The position numbers and the translations under genes are program-made. A stretch of DNA of 64,000 nt from Prevotella koreensis (lineage in GTDB: Bacteria > Bacteroidota > Bacteroidia > Bacteroidales > Bacteroidaceae). Shown here piece after piece: positions 8,469 to 18,391 of the stretch. Positions within the stretch are counted from its first letter, which is position 1. Every line of letters starts with the position of its first letter. Location: assembly GCF_003977605.1 (NCBI RefSeq), contig NZ_RYYU01000001.1, positions 2,606,600 to 2,670,599 of the forward strand, written 5' to 3'. The notes beneath the pieces were generated by a model that saw only the letters and a list, made by a program, of their open reading frames with translations, was not told the DNA's origin and made no database searches.

Positions 8469-8534
8469 CAGCAATTTCGCCCAAATTGCTCACCAAAATC
8501 GGCGAAATTGGTCAGCAAAATCGGCGAAATTGCT
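8469..8534. repeat. 22-base palindromic repeat element, copy 1
   Basis: Three tandem units of about 22 bases, each an imperfect palindrome of the form cagcaaaatcggcgaaattg. It lies between folC and dnaJ. Related elements occur at 28375-28453, 41151-41223 and 62728-62810. The flank after this copy (attgctttctgaa) is also close to the flank after the 41 kb copy (attgctttcttgaa), so copies 1 and 3 seem homologous beyond the core. Confidence 0.75.
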
Positions 8535-8645
8535 TTCTGAAATATATGCTTTCAGGATGCGATTCGGCAAATCATACGTTTTGATAGACAAACGTTGCCA
8601 TTCGCTTTCGTTTTTTTACGTTTCACGGTTCGCTTCCGGAGGAAC

Positions 8646-9818
8646 TCATGAGAAGTAATTCTTGAATTTCTCGAATATGCTTTTCTTCGTCGAACTGTCG
8701 CCCTTGAAGTTGTCGCTTTGCTGCATTTTTTCGAGTGCTTCTTTCTCCTCACGGCTCAGAGTCTTAGGCACATAGACGCTGATGTTTACCACCACGTCGC
8801 CCATTCCGTTTCCGTAGCCTTGGACACTTGGCAGACCCTTTCCGCGCAGTCGCAGTGTTTTTCCGGGTTGTGTGCCCGGATCTATTTTTATCTTCACCTT
8901 CGAACCGTCTATGTTCGGAATCTCCACGCTTCCGCCGAGTGCGGCGGTAGGGAAGTCGAGCAGTAAGTTATAGATGAGGTCGTTGCCGTCTCTTACGAAT
9001 GTGTCGTTCTGTTCTTCGGTAATGAACACCTGTATGTTCCCCGGTATTCCGTTATGCATTCCGGCATTACCCTTGTTCGGAACGTTGACTACCATTCCTT
9101 CGGCAACACCTGCCGGAATGGAAACCTCGACCACTTCCTCACCTTTTACCACTCCCGAACCGCCACATTCGTGACATTTATTTTTTATCACCTTGCCTTC
9201 GCCTCCGCATGTGTGGCACACCGTTTGGGTCTGCATCATGCCGAAGATGCTTTGCTGTGTCCTTACCTCCACACCCGAGCCGTTGCACGTCGGACAGGTT
9301 GTTCTCTCGCTGCCCTTCTCTGCTCCCGAACCGTTACAGTGTGTACAGGTAACATCTTTCTTTACCTTGAATTTCTTTGTGACTCCCGATGCCACTTCCT
9401 GCAACGACAGACGCACTTTCAGTCTGAGGTCGCTGCCGCGGTGTTGGGCTGGCTTTCGGTAGCCGCCTGACTCTCTGAAGCCGCTGAATCCGCCAAATCC
9501 TCCATGCCCGCCGAACACGTCGCCGAACATTGAGAATATGTCGTCCATTGTGAATCCGCCACCGGCACCGAAACCATCGAAGCCTCCCATGCCCGCCGGA
9601 CCGTTGAAACCGAACTGGTCATATTGCTTGCGCTTCTGTTCATCGTGCAGCACATCGTAGGCCTCTGCCGCCTCCTTGAATTTCTCCTCGGCTTCCTTGT
9701 CGCCAGGATTGCGGTCGGGGTGATACTTGATGGCAATCTTTCGGTATGCCTTTTTTATTTCATCTTCCGAGGCTTTCTTGTCAACGCCAAGCACCTCATA
9801 GTAGTCTCGCTTTGCCAT
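8646..9818 (-). CDS. dnaJ: molecular chaperone DnaJ (Hsp40)
   Basis: Co-chaperone that delivers unfolded protein to DnaK and stimulates its ATPase. The J domain has the HPD triad at residues 33-35. A Gly/Phe-rich linker ([12 protein letters not shown], then [12 protein letters not shown]) follows. Four zinc-binding CxxCxGxG repeats come next: [24 protein letters not shown] and CHECGGSG. The C-terminal substrate-binding domain completes a canonical 390-residue type I DnaJ. It begins 12 bases after grpE in the same direction, so grpE-dnaJ is an operon. No CIRCE operator is visible upstream. Confidence 0.98.
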   Translation of the reverse strand: MAKRDYYEVLGVDKKASEDEIKKAYRKIAIKYHPDRNPGDKEAEEKFKEAAEAYDVLHDEQKRKQYDQFGFNGPAGMGGFDGFGAGGGFTMDDIFSMFGDVFGGHGGFGGFSGFRESGGYRKPAQHRGSDLRLKVRLSLQEVASGVTKKFKVKKDVTCTHCNGSGAEKGSERTTCPTCNGSGVEVRTQQSIFGMMQTQTVCHTCGGEGKVIKNKCHECGGSGVVKGEEVVEVSIPAGVAEGMVVNVPNKGNAGMHNGIPGNIQVFITEEQNDTFVRDGNDLIYNLLLDFPTAALGGSVEIPNIDGSKVKIKIDPGTQPGKTLRLRGKGLPSVQGYGNGMGDVVVNISVYVPKTLSREEKEALEKMQQSDNFKGDSSTKKSIFEKFKNYFS

Positions 9819-9830
9819 AAATAAGAATTT

Positions 9831-10439
9831 CTATTGTCCTACTGCCACTTTGGCATGCCTGATTACCTTGTCGTTCAGTGTGTAGCCCGTTTGCACACAG
9901 TCGAGCACCTTGCCTTTCTTGTCGTCGCCCATTCCCGGTACCATTGCTATTGCCTCGTGGAAATCAACGTCGAAATCTGCATCCGTTGTCTCAATCTTCT
10001 GCACTCCGAGGGTTGAGAGCGACTTCATGAATTTCTGATAAATCAGTTCCATACCATCGCGCAACACCTGCGGGTCGTCAGTCTTTGCTCCATTCTCAAT
10101 GGCACGCTCCATATCGTCGGCTATGGGCAGCACTGCCTGCACTGCTTTTTCGGAGCCGTTGAGAATGAGTTCTGCTTTCTCTTTTATTGTGCGTCGGCGG
10201 AAATTATCAAATTCGGCCGCCTTGTATAGCAGTTGTTCTTTCAGTTCTTTTATCTCGTCGAGAGCCTTGTCGAGCGGTGATATATCTTCGCCCTCTGCAT
10301 CGTTGGTGTCATAGTCGCCGGCCGTAGTATCTGCTTCGGTCTCTTTTGTCTCGTTCTGTTCTGCCTCTTCTGCACCGTTTAGGTTCTCGTCTTGCGGGTT
10401 TTCGCCCTCCATGTCGAATATTTTTTCGTCTTTATCCAT
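9831..10439 (-). CDS. grpE: nucleotide exchange factor GrpE
   Basis: Releases ADP from DnaK and so works with the DnaJ encoded just downstream. The first 60 residues are an acidic, disordered stretch rich in Glu, Asp and Asn. A coiled-coil helix follows (LDKALDEIKELKEQLLYKAAEFDNFRRR region), then the compact beta domain ending in GYTLNDKVIRHAKVAVGQ, the GrpE signature. At 202 residues the length is normal. The gap to the upstream ABC-F gene holds a hairpin likely to terminate that gene, so grpE-dnaJ probably has its own promoter in the 109-base gap, although I see no exact TAnnTTTG box there. Confidence 0.97.
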   Translation of the reverse strand: MDKDEKIFDMEGENPQDENLNGAEEAEQNETKETEADTTAGDYDTNDAEGEDISPLDKALDEIKELKEQLLYKAAEFDNFRRRTIKEKAELILNGSEKAVQAVLPIADDMERAIENGAKTDDPQVLRDGMELIYQKFMKSLSTLGVQKIETTDADFDVDFHEAIAMVPGMGDDKKGKVLDCVQTGYTLNDKVIRHAKVAVGQ

Positions 10440-10475
10440 TATTACATATATAATAAATGATTAAAATAAAACGTA

Positions 10476-10513
10476 TGACACGCTTGCTCCTGATGTTCAT
10501 CGGCAAGGTGTCA
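10476..10513 (-). terminator. hairpin terminator after the ABC-F gene
   Basis: On the minus strand the arms tgacaccttgc and gcaagcgtgtca pair over 11 base pairs with one bulge and a loop of about 15 bases. A T-rich tail (tacgttttatttt) follows. It lies between the ABC-F stop at 10549 and the grpE start at 10439. Confidence 0.5.
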
Positions 10514-10548
10514 TAAGTCTATGCTGCAAATAATGTGCCAATTTCGGT

Positions 10549-12174
<1,626 letters not shown>

Positions 12175-12189
12175 TTATAAATTTGGGTG

Positions 12190-12197
12190 CAAAGGTA
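12190..12197 (-). promoter_or_regulatory. promoter of the ABC-F gene
   Basis: The minus strand reads TTG, 20 bases, TACCTTTG, which matches the Bacteroidetes consensus. The box lies 31 bases before ATG 12159. Confidence 0.65.
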
Positions 12198-12390
12198 CAA
12201 CTATTTTTTTACATACGCAAAACCTTGCCAATCTTGTTGTCTTTCAATGCTTAATAATAGTTTCCGCATAAAAAGTTGCAAAATCAAATATAAAAGAACT
12301 TTGCTTTGCTATCATGACTTACAGATACACTTATTTCGATAATGATGTAAAAGGGATTGCTCTGTGTTTGTGAGAAATATGAAAAATAAT

Positions 12391-12431
12391 AAACCCCAAT
12401 CTGTAATGAACTTTATAACAGATTGGGGTTT
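12391..12431. terminator. strong bidirectional hairpin
   Basis: Arms aaaccccaatctgt (12391-12404) and acagattggggttt (12418-12431) pair perfectly over 14 base pairs with a 13-base loop. T-rich sequence follows on both strands. It is best explained as the terminator of the RDD gene on the minus strand. Confidence 0.7.
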
Positions 12432-12538
12432 ATCTTTTTATTCTAATTTGATATTGCTGATAATCTATTTACGATAGAAACAATATTTTCGTTATTTTTA
12501 TTAGCCGAAAAGCAGGTTGTGAACTTGATTATTTTTGC

Positions 12539-13270
12539 TCACACTTCTTCAAGGGCATAATACTGGAAGTCGTGAAGAAGGACTTGCAAGAACTGCTCGT
12601 CGCTCATGCGAAGATGTGACACTCCGAACATTGCGCGCAGTTTCTGGGCAAGACGCGATATGCGTATTATGCGGAGACGCTCTTCAGATTGCAGGCAACG
12701 CTTTATAACATCGGCCTGCTTCAATGTGAGATCGGCAGCCTGTGGAAAGTATGGGACGTAGTTGCTGGAGACATAACCGAACTCATTCAGTGATACACGG
12801 TTGCGGGAATAGCCGTTGGCTTTTATCACCATTGTGCCTGCTGCCATGTCACCGAGTCGCTGACTGTTTTTTGAAAACAGAATGAAGACTATTCCAAGCC
12901 CTCCCATCAGAGGTCCGTCAGCGATGAATAGCAACCACCTCATGACATAATCGCCGAGCGTTGGCATCGAACCGTCTTTCTTTACCACGCGGATTTTTAA
13001 TATTTTTTTACCGATGCTTTGCCCATTGAAGAATACTTCGCATATCAACGGATAGCATAATGCCGGAAAGTAGATAATCATTAAGAAAACAATGAGTGTT
13101 ACATCGCTATCAATGTTGGGAGAAATGTTAATAAGGCTGAATGTTATTCCTGTGGTATAGATAATAATTAAAATAATGTCTATCAGCCATGCTATAATGC
13201 GTGAGACAATGCTTGCCGGCGATTGACTTATGCGTACATATTGGCCTGTTATGATATTTGTTTGCGACAT
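12539..13270 (-). CDS. RDD family membrane protein
   Basis: An inner-membrane protein of 243 residues from ATG 13270 (MSQTNIITGQYVRIS). Earlier start codons would add 17 lysine- and asparagine-rich residues that do not fit the family. It has the RDD layout: SRIIAWLIDIILIIIY in the first helix, then paired helices, GQSIGKKILKIRVVKKDG, and the third-helix region YVMRWLLFIADGPLMGGLGI. The C-terminal 60 residues are cytoplasmic and charged. RDD proteins are membrane proteins, some linked to ion transport, and the role here is unknown. The gene is divergent from the SpoIIM-DUF58 operon and shares its 97-base promoter region, a neighbourhood recurrent in Bacteroidetes. Confidence 0.9.
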   Translation of the reverse strand: MSQTNIITGQYVRISQSPASIVSRIIAWLIDIILIIIYTTGITFSLINISPNIDSDVTLIVFLMIIYFPALCYPLICEVFFNGQSIGKKILKIRVVKKDGSMPTLGDYVMRWLLFIADGPLMGGLGIVFILFSKNSQRLGDMAAGTMVIKANGYSRNRVSLNEFGYVSSNYVPYFPQAADLTLKQADVIKRCLQSEERLRIIRISRLAQKLRAMFGVSHLRMSDEQFLQVLLHDFQYYALEEV

Positions 13271-13286
13271 TTTCTTGTTTTTTTTG

Positions 13287-13294
13287 CAAAAGTA
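13287..13294 (-). promoter_or_regulatory. promoter box of the RDD gene
   Basis: The minus strand reads TACTTTTG, matching TAnnTTTG, 17 bases before ATG 13270. The leader would be only about 10 bases. Confidence 0.5.
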
Positions 13295-13306
13295 ATTGTT
13301 TTTTTC

Positions 13307-13314
13307 TAACTTTG
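13307..13314 (+). promoter_or_regulatory. promoter box of the SpoIIM-DUF58 operon
   Basis: TAACTTTG matches the -7 consensus, 54 bases before the TTG start at 13368. A second TAACTTTG lies at 13363-13370 and overlaps that start codon. If used, it would give a transcript beginning inside the gene, so the upstream box is the better candidate. Confidence 0.5.
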
Positions 13315-13367
13315 CAAACAAATTTTGTGGAAGTTGATATTAACTTTCGACATATAACTTTTTAACT

Positions 13368-14336
13368 TTGAAAGAGGCTTCATTCATAAGGAATAACATT
13401 GAGAAGTGGCAAAGGACTGAAAGTATGGTAGATAACTCTGAAAACGCATCGCCGGACGACATGGCGGAGGCGTACACGGAAATCACTGCCGACCTTGCTT
13501 TTGCACAGACTCATTATCGGAAGTCGAGGATAACGGTCTATCTTAACGACCTTGCCTCGGCTTTGCATAATACTATATATAAGAATAAAAAAGAGAAGTG
13601 GACGCGCATTTTCACTTATTGGACGCACGAAGTGCCGCTGACAATGTATGATGCACGTCGCGAGTTGCTTGCTTCGTTCCTGATATTCGCTGTTTTTGTG
13701 CTGGTCGGCGTGTTGTCTCAACTCAACGATCCCGACTTCTCGCGCCTTATACTTGGCGACTATTATGTTGATATGACTCTCGAAAACATCGACAATGGCA
13801 GGCCTATGGCCGTGTATAACGGTGGCAGCGAAACGCCGATGTTTCTTCAGATAACGATAAACAACGTCATGGTATCGTTCATGGCATTTGTCATGGGTAT
13901 ATTTGCTTGTGTAGGTACGGGATATCTGTTGATGCAGAACGGTATAATGCTTGGTGCTTTCCAAACGTTCTTCTTTTCGCACGGCCTGCTTCTTGAATCG
14001 GCTCTTGCAATATGGCTTCATGGCACATTGGAGATTTCTGCTATCATAATAAGCGGTGCGGCCGGTCTGGCATTAGGTCGAGGTTGGCTGTTCCCCGGCA
14101 CATATAGCAGAGGAGTGGCGTTCAGAAACGGTGCGCGCCGCGGACTGAAGATTATCGTAGGCACTGTGCCTGTTTTCATTATTGCCGGATTTATAGAGGG
14201 CTTTGTCACTCGTCATACCGATATACACGATGGCGTGAGAGCGGGAATAATTCTGTGTTCGCTTGCTTTCGTGATATTCTATTTTGTGGTGTGGCCGAGG
14301 ATTTTGGCAGGTAGAGCGTTGAGTGTTGAGCGTTGA
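13368..14336 (+). CDS. SpoIIM-like (DUF95) membrane protein
   Basis: A 322-residue inner-membrane protein with an N-terminal cytoplasmic region of about 100 residues (MKEASFIRNNIEKWQR, then LAFAQTHYRKSRITVYLNDL). About five hydrophobic helices follow, including ASFLIFAVFVLVGVLSQL and the GIFACVGTGYLLMQNGIMLG block typical of stage II sporulation protein M homologues. In non-sporulating Bacteroidetes its role is unknown. Homologues begin with a similar MKExxFIxxN, and no ATG is available, so TTG 13368 is the likely start. It is the first gene of the MoxR-DUF58 type operon. The stop falls at the beginning of a heptamer and 66-base repeat region. Confidence 0.85.
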   Translation: MKEASFIRNNIEKWQRTESMVDNSENASPDDMAEAYTEITADLAFAQTHYRKSRITVYLNDLASALHNTIYKNKKEKWTRIFTYWTHEVPLTMYDARRELLASFLIFAVFVLVGVLSQLNDPDFSRLILGDYYVDMTLENIDNGRPMAVYNGGSETPMFLQITINNVMVSFMAFVMGIFACVGTGYLLMQNGIMLGAFQTFFFSHGLLLESALAIWLHGTLEISAIIISGAAGLALGRGWLFPGTYSRGVAFRNGARRGLKIIVGTVPVFIIAGFIEGFVTRHTDIHDGVRAGIILCSLAFVIFYFVVWPRILAGRALSVER

Positions 14337-14466
14337 GCGTTTTTTCTTCGCTTTGCTTCGAAAGCGTCTCCTGAAGGAGCCGAGCGGAGTGTTGAGCGTA
14401 GAGCGTTCTTTCTTCGCTTTGCTTCGAAAGCGTCTCCTGAAGGAGCCGAGCGGAGTGTTGAGAGTT
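14335..14466 (+). repeat. two tandem 66-base repeats between two operon genes
   Basis: Copies at 14335-14400 and 14401-14466 differ at only one base over most of their length. Each holds two small hairpins: cgctttgcttcgaaagcg, and ctcctgaaggag with a tgaa tetraloop. The unit begins and ends in the heptamer gttgagc, and three imperfect heptamers precede the first copy (14313-14334). The whole repeat lies in the 162-base gap between the SpoIIM-like stop and the next start. Confidence 0.85.
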
Positions 14467-14498
14467 GATAGAAAGTTGAATTTGAAAAATATATATTA

Positions 14499-15422
14499 TT
14501 GGAAGATATAGACAAGATACCGTTCTATAAGGAACGGACGATAGGAGAAAGGATGACGGCCGCGCTCGATTTCCTGCGCGATAACTGGGGGGTGATGTTT
14601 AGGATGGCAATCTATATGTTGCTGCCTCTGAGCATTGTTCAGGCTGTGTCGATGAATAGTTTCTTCGGTGCTTACATGGGGTTGTTATTCCTGGGAATGG
14701 AGGGTACCGGTATGGATGGTGAACTTGCCATGATAATGCGTTTTTTAGGCAGTTACGGCATAATGATGCTCTGTTTTTTGCTTGGCAGCATATTGCTACA
14801 GGCCTTTTCTTTCACTATGGTACAGGTGTATAATGAGCGCGAGAACGGTCTTGAGGGCGTGATGTTTTCAAGTATTTGGCCTAAGATGTGGCATAACATT
14901 AAGCGTGTGTTGAAATCTACGTTGGTAATGGTGGGCTTGATTATTGTCGGTGGCGTTCTTTCGTTTGTGAACCCGATTGCGTTTATTCTGTTTATTCCGG
15001 CAATTATAGTCATGAGTATTCCTATGCTTCTGTTCCCTTGTATCTATAGTTTTGAGGATATAAAAATGAAAGAAGCAGCATCGCGTGCTATTAGGCTTGG
15101 CTTCGGAACGTGGGCGGGACTGTTCATTATCAACATGGTGGTCGGTTTTGTGATGAACATAATAGAGCAGGTGGTAGCCGTGCCGTGGGGTATTGCCACC
15201 TTTTTTGTAATGATATTCACAGAAGTGGATGACGCTCCGGAGTGGGCAATCATCACCGCACGTGTGTTTTCTTTTCTCTTCGGTGTGCTGATGATGTTCG
15301 TAACCTATATTGCAATGATGATACAGCCGCTTGCAACAACATATCATTATGCCCATGCAACAGAGCGCAAGGAAAGTATCACAGTGGAATCTGATATTGA
15401 TAACTTTGAGAATCTTGAATAA
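14499..15422 (+). CDS. polytopic membrane protein of the MoxR-DUF58 operon
   Basis: A 307-residue protein with about six hydrophobic segments, for example MAIYMLLPLSIVQAV, TLVMVGLIIVGGVLSFV, and two near the C-terminus (GIATFFVMIFTEV, VFSFLFGVLMMFVTYIAMM). I do not recognise a named family. The layout is like that of DUF-type integral membrane proteins found next to DUF4129 genes in Bacteroidetes. TTG 14499 (MEDIDKIPFYKERTIGERM) is the only plausible start, because the IPFYKER segment looks like part of the protein and the first in-frame ATG lies 18 codons on. The stop is 3 bases before the next ATG, so the pair is closely coupled. It is preceded by the 66-base tandem repeat. Confidence 0.7.
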   Translation: MEDIDKIPFYKERTIGERMTAALDFLRDNWGVMFRMAIYMLLPLSIVQAVSMNSFFGAYMGLLFLGMEGTGMDGELAMIMRFLGSYGIMMLCFLLGSILLQAFSFTMVQVYNERENGLEGVMFSSIWPKMWHNIKRVLKSTLVMVGLIIVGGVLSFVNPIAFILFIPAIIVMSIPMLLFPCIYSFEDIKMKEAASRAIRLGFGTWAGLFIINMVVGFVMNIIEQVVAVPWGIATFFVMIFTEVDDAPEWAIITARVFSFLFGVLMMFVTYIAMMIQPLATTYHYAHATERKESITVESDIDNFENLE

Positions 15423-15425
15423 GAG

Positions 15426-16043
15426 ATGATAGCAGACACGCTGACATATAATACACGGCAGATTGCCGAATGGCAGGAAAATGGCGACTACGACTACAAC
15501 CGCGAGTTGATGGGGTCGCAGATGAATCTCTTTGAATGGCTCATGGGTAAGATAAGTCGGTTCATTGAAGATTTGTTTTCAGATGTTTCATACGACACTA
15601 AGATTACATTATATATAATAGGTGGTGTCTCATTGCTGCTGCTTGTGTTATGGATAATATACAAGGTTAAGCCCAAATTATTCCACAGTAAGGAAGAAAC
15701 CACATTGGATTATATTGAAGTTGAAGACACTATCTATGGCATAGACTTCTCAAAAGAGATTGAAGAAGCAAAAGAACGTGGCGATTGGTTTGAGGCCGTG
15801 AGGCTCATATATCTCGACACGTTGAAACATCTTTCTGACACAGGCAGGATTATATGGCAGCCGTGGAAGACTCCGATGCAGTACACTTACGAGATGCCGG
15901 ATGCGGCTCTTGGCAAAATGACGCTTCAGTTCGTTAAGGTGAGATACGGAAAATACGAAGCAAGTGAGGATGATGTGAGAAATATGGAGGCATGGCAACA
16001 GTCGCTACAGTCTATCGGTGAGAAAGGAGGGGCTGATGAATAA
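15426..16043 (+). CDS. DUF4129 domain-containing membrane protein
   Basis: 205 residues: an N-terminal segment (DTLTYNTRQIAEWQENGDYDYNREL) presumably outside the cytoplasm, one membrane helix (ITLYIIGGVSLLLLVLWIIY, about residues 60-79) and a C-terminal DUF4129 domain (AKERGDWFEAVRLIYLDTLKHLSDTGRI..WKTPMQYTYEM). DUF4129 proteins usually neighbour MoxR ATPases and DUF58 proteins, as here, but their biochemical role is not established. It ends 8 bases inside the start of the next gene, so the two are translationally coupled. No signal peptide is needed if the N-terminus is translocated by the single helix. Confidence 0.88.
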   Translation: MIADTLTYNTRQIAEWQENGDYDYNRELMGSQMNLFEWLMGKISRFIEDLFSDVSYDTKITLYIIGGVSLLLLVLWIIYKVKPKLFHSKEETTLDYIEVEDTIYGIDFSKEIEEAKERGDWFEAVRLIYLDTLKHLSDTGRIIWQPWKTPMQYTYEMPDAALGKMTLQFVKVRYGKYEASEDDVRNMEAWQQSLQSIGEKGGADE

Positions 16044-17391
16044 CAGCAAGATATTTGTATTTATAATAGCGTTATTGCTCGTAGTGGCAATACTTATCGA
16101 ACTTTCCGTGCCAAAACAGTTCGATTGGGAACCAACGTTTAGTCATAAAAGCGAACAGCCATTCGGATCTCAACTCTTTGATAGTCTGGCCAAGATGAGT
16201 ATGAAGAATGGTTATTCGGTAAGTAATACCACGTTTTATCAGTTGCGGAAACTCGGTTCAAAGAAACCGCAGAGCGTAATAACACTTTCTGCAGATTATT
16301 ATGAAGGAATGTCTAGTACGGAAATGAATTCAATGCTTGCTTTCGTTGCTGATGGGAATAAGGTGCTTTTTTGCACTCATGGCTTTTCAAGTGAAATCCT
16401 TGATACATTGGAGTTGAACATGGATGAAGGAAATTTTTACTTTGGCATGTTCAAGAAATCGAGACTGTACGGATTGTTATACTATATGGACACATTGGTG
16501 TGGGATAAAGATTTTCTCTATAAAAAACAAGTTTACAATGTTTTTTCAGAACTTACCAATAGTTCTTTCAAGTTAGGTAATGATACAATTTATGCCGAAA
16601 AATATGATGAAACAAACATTGATAGTATTGCTTTAGCGGAAGATCAAGAAACTGAAGTTTACACGATGGATTGTGATACCTTTGTCAGGAAAACGAGCGA
16701 GGAGTGGAAACCTATTGCATGGAATTTAGAAGAGGGAAATAAAAGACCTGTCGTTATGAAACGCAAATGGGGAAAAGGAGAAATCGTGGTATGTTCAACA
16801 CCATTGCTGTTCACGAACTACGGAATCATGGATGGTAAAAATGTGTCTTTCGTTTATCGCGTTCTAAACACTGTCAGCGACAATCCTGTGACACGTTTAA
16901 CTAATCTTGGGGATGACGATCCGACAGAGAGTAATGTCAGTCTCTCTCCGATGCGCTTCTTCATTACCAATCCTCCGCTGCGTTGGGCAATGTATATGGC
17001 ATTGCTCACTCTATTGCTTTTTATGATATTCACAGCCCGGCGCAGGCAGAGAGTGATTCCTGTGATAAAGAAACCGGAGAACTATCAACTTGAGTTTGCC
17101 AAACTCATAGGTACGTTATATTATCAAGAGGGTATTCATGGCGATTTGGTAAGGAAGAAATATCTGTTCTTTACCGAGTATCTGAGGCGCGAGATACAGA
17201 TTGATATTGATGAAGATGCCGAGGATGAGGACAACTTCAATACGCTCTCACGTCACACCGGTATGCCGTTGAGTGATGTCAGTGCAAGGATAAAGACAGT
17301 GCGCCGTGCCTGCCGTAGCGATATGCCGATGACAGAGGAAGAAATGATAATGTATGTCGATTATATGAATGACATAGTATCGAGTATTTAA
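16036..17391 (+). CDS. DUF4350 domain-containing membrane protein
   Basis: 451 residues from ATG 16036 (MNNSKIFVFIIALLLVVAILIELSV). I preferred this start over GTG 16018 because it overlaps the previous stop in the common ATGAATAA manner. One N-terminal membrane anchor precedes a large non-cytoplasmic domain with the DUF4350 pattern: PFGSQLFDSLAKMS, LRKLGSKKPQSVITLSADYYEG, then KRKWGKGEIVVCSTPLLFTNYG. A second helix follows at about residues 318-336 (RWAMYMALLTLLLFMIFTA) and a cytoplasmic tail. Function unknown. It is a standard member of the MoxR-DUF58 neighbourhood, probably a partner of the DUF4129 protein at the membrane. Confidence 0.87.
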   Translation: MNNSKIFVFIIALLLVVAILIELSVPKQFDWEPTFSHKSEQPFGSQLFDSLAKMSMKNGYSVSNTTFYQLRKLGSKKPQSVITLSADYYEGMSSTEMNSMLAFVADGNKVLFCTHGFSSEILDTLELNMDEGNFYFGMFKKSRLYGLLYYMDTLVWDKDFLYKKQVYNVFSELTNSSFKLGNDTIYAEKYDETNIDSIALAEDQETEVYTMDCDTFVRKTSEEWKPIAWNLEEGNKRPVVMKRKWGKGEIVVCSTPLLFTNYGIMDGKNVSFVYRVLNTVSDNPVTRLTNLGDDDPTESNVSLSPMRFFITNPPLRWAMYMALLTLLLFMIFTARRRQRVIPVIKKPENYQLEFAKLIGTLYYQEGIHGDLVRKKYLFFTEYLRREIQIDIDEDAEDEDNFNTLSRHTGMPLSDVSARIKTVRRACRSDMPMTEEEMIMYVDYMNDIVSSI

Positions 17392-17419
17392 ATTTAAACA
17401 CATTTAATTATTAAAATAA

Positions 17420-18391
17420 ATGGCTGAAGAACAAAACAGAATGGATCTGACGGTATTTTCGGAGAAGATACAGCAGTTGAGAGAAGAGATAAGAAAAGTG
17501 ATAATAGGCCAGAACCAGTCGGTTGACCTTATTCTAACGGCAGTGCTTGCTAACGGTCATGTGCTGATAGAGGGTGTGCCGGGAGTGGCCAAGACACTTA
17601 CTGCACGACTAATGGCACGACTTGTAAATGCCGGCTTCAGCAGAATACAGTTTACTCCGGACCTTATGCCGAGTGATGTGCTCGGTACAACGGTGTTCAA
17701 TATGAAAGACTCGGAGTTTCATTTCCATGAAGGTCCGGTGTTCGCAGACATTGTTCTTGTTGACGAGATAAACCGCGCACCGGCAAAAACACAGGCGGCT
17801 CTGTTCGAAGTTATGGAGGAAAAACAGGTTAGCATAGACGGTACTACATACAAGATGGACGACCTCTTCACAATCATTGCCACGCAGAACCCTGTGGAGC
17901 AGGAGGGTACGTACAAACTTCCGGAAGCCCAACTCGACCGTTTCCTCATGAAGATAACGATGAACTACCCATCGGTTACCGAGGAAGAACAGATATTGCA
18001 ACTTCATCAAGGGAAGCGCGACTTCGTGAAACTTGACGACATCAAACCTGTTATTTCAAAGGAAGAACTGATACAGTTGCGGCGTAATATAGATGATGTA
18101 TATATCGATCCGGCGTTGATTCGATACATCGTTAACATCGTTCAGCAAACCAGAACGAGTAAGCGCGTTCTGCTTGGTGCTTCACCGAGAGCATCTGTTG
18201 CCATGATGCAGTCGGCAAAGGCTTTCGCCCTGCTGCAAGGACGTGACTTCGTTATTCCGGAAGATGTGAGGTTCGTAACACCGAGTATCTTGCAACACCG
18301 CATGATAATCACTGCAGAGGCAGAGATGGAAGGCTTCACACCGTTGAAGGTTACCCAACGCTTGATTGACAAAGTGGAGGTGCCTAAGTAA
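17420..18391 (+). CDS. MoxR family AAA+ ATPase
   Basis: A cytoplasmic chaperone-like ATPase of 323 residues. Walker A is GVPGVAKT (about residues 53-60), Walker B is VLVDEINRAPAKTQAALFEVMEE, sensor 1 is ATQNPVEQEGTYKLPEAQLDRF, and the lid domain ends in GASPRASVAMMQSAKAFALLQGRDFVIPEDV. These are the standard MoxR features. MoxR proteins are thought to help assemble or activate partners with von Willebrand A-like domains; the DUF58 protein encoded next is such a partner, and its ATG overlaps this stop (TAATG). The order DUF4129, DUF4350, MoxR, DUF58 is typical of Bacteroidetes. Confidence 0.95.
   Translation: MAEEQNRMDLTVFSEKIQQLREEIRKVIIGQNQSVDLILTAVLANGHVLIEGVPGVAKTLTARLMARLVNAGFSRIQFTPDLMPSDVLGTTVFNMKDSEFHFHEGPVFADIVLVDEINRAPAKTQAALFEVMEEKQVSIDGTTYKMDDLFTIIATQNPVEQEGTYKLPEAQLDRFLMKITMNYPSVTEEEQILQLHQGKRDFVKLDDIKPVISKEELIQLRRNIDDVYIDPALIRYIVNIVQQTRTSKRVLLGASPRASVAMMQSAKAFALLQGRDFVIPEDVRFVTPSILQHRMIITAEAEMEGFTPLKVTQRLIDKVEVPK

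Noticed and set aside
8469..8534. CRISPR array
   Set aside because: The repeated units touch each other at about 22 bases with no unique spacers, and no cas gene is present.
10440..10548. CIRCE heat-shock operator before grpE
   Set aside because: The only inverted repeat (10476-10513) does not match TTAGCACTC-N9-GAGTGCTAA and is better explained as a terminator.
14323..14511. Open frames translating the 66-base repeat (62 codons plus, 78 codons minus)
   Set aside because: They exist only because 66 is a multiple of three. The peptides repeat exactly, and no start signal or family match is seen.
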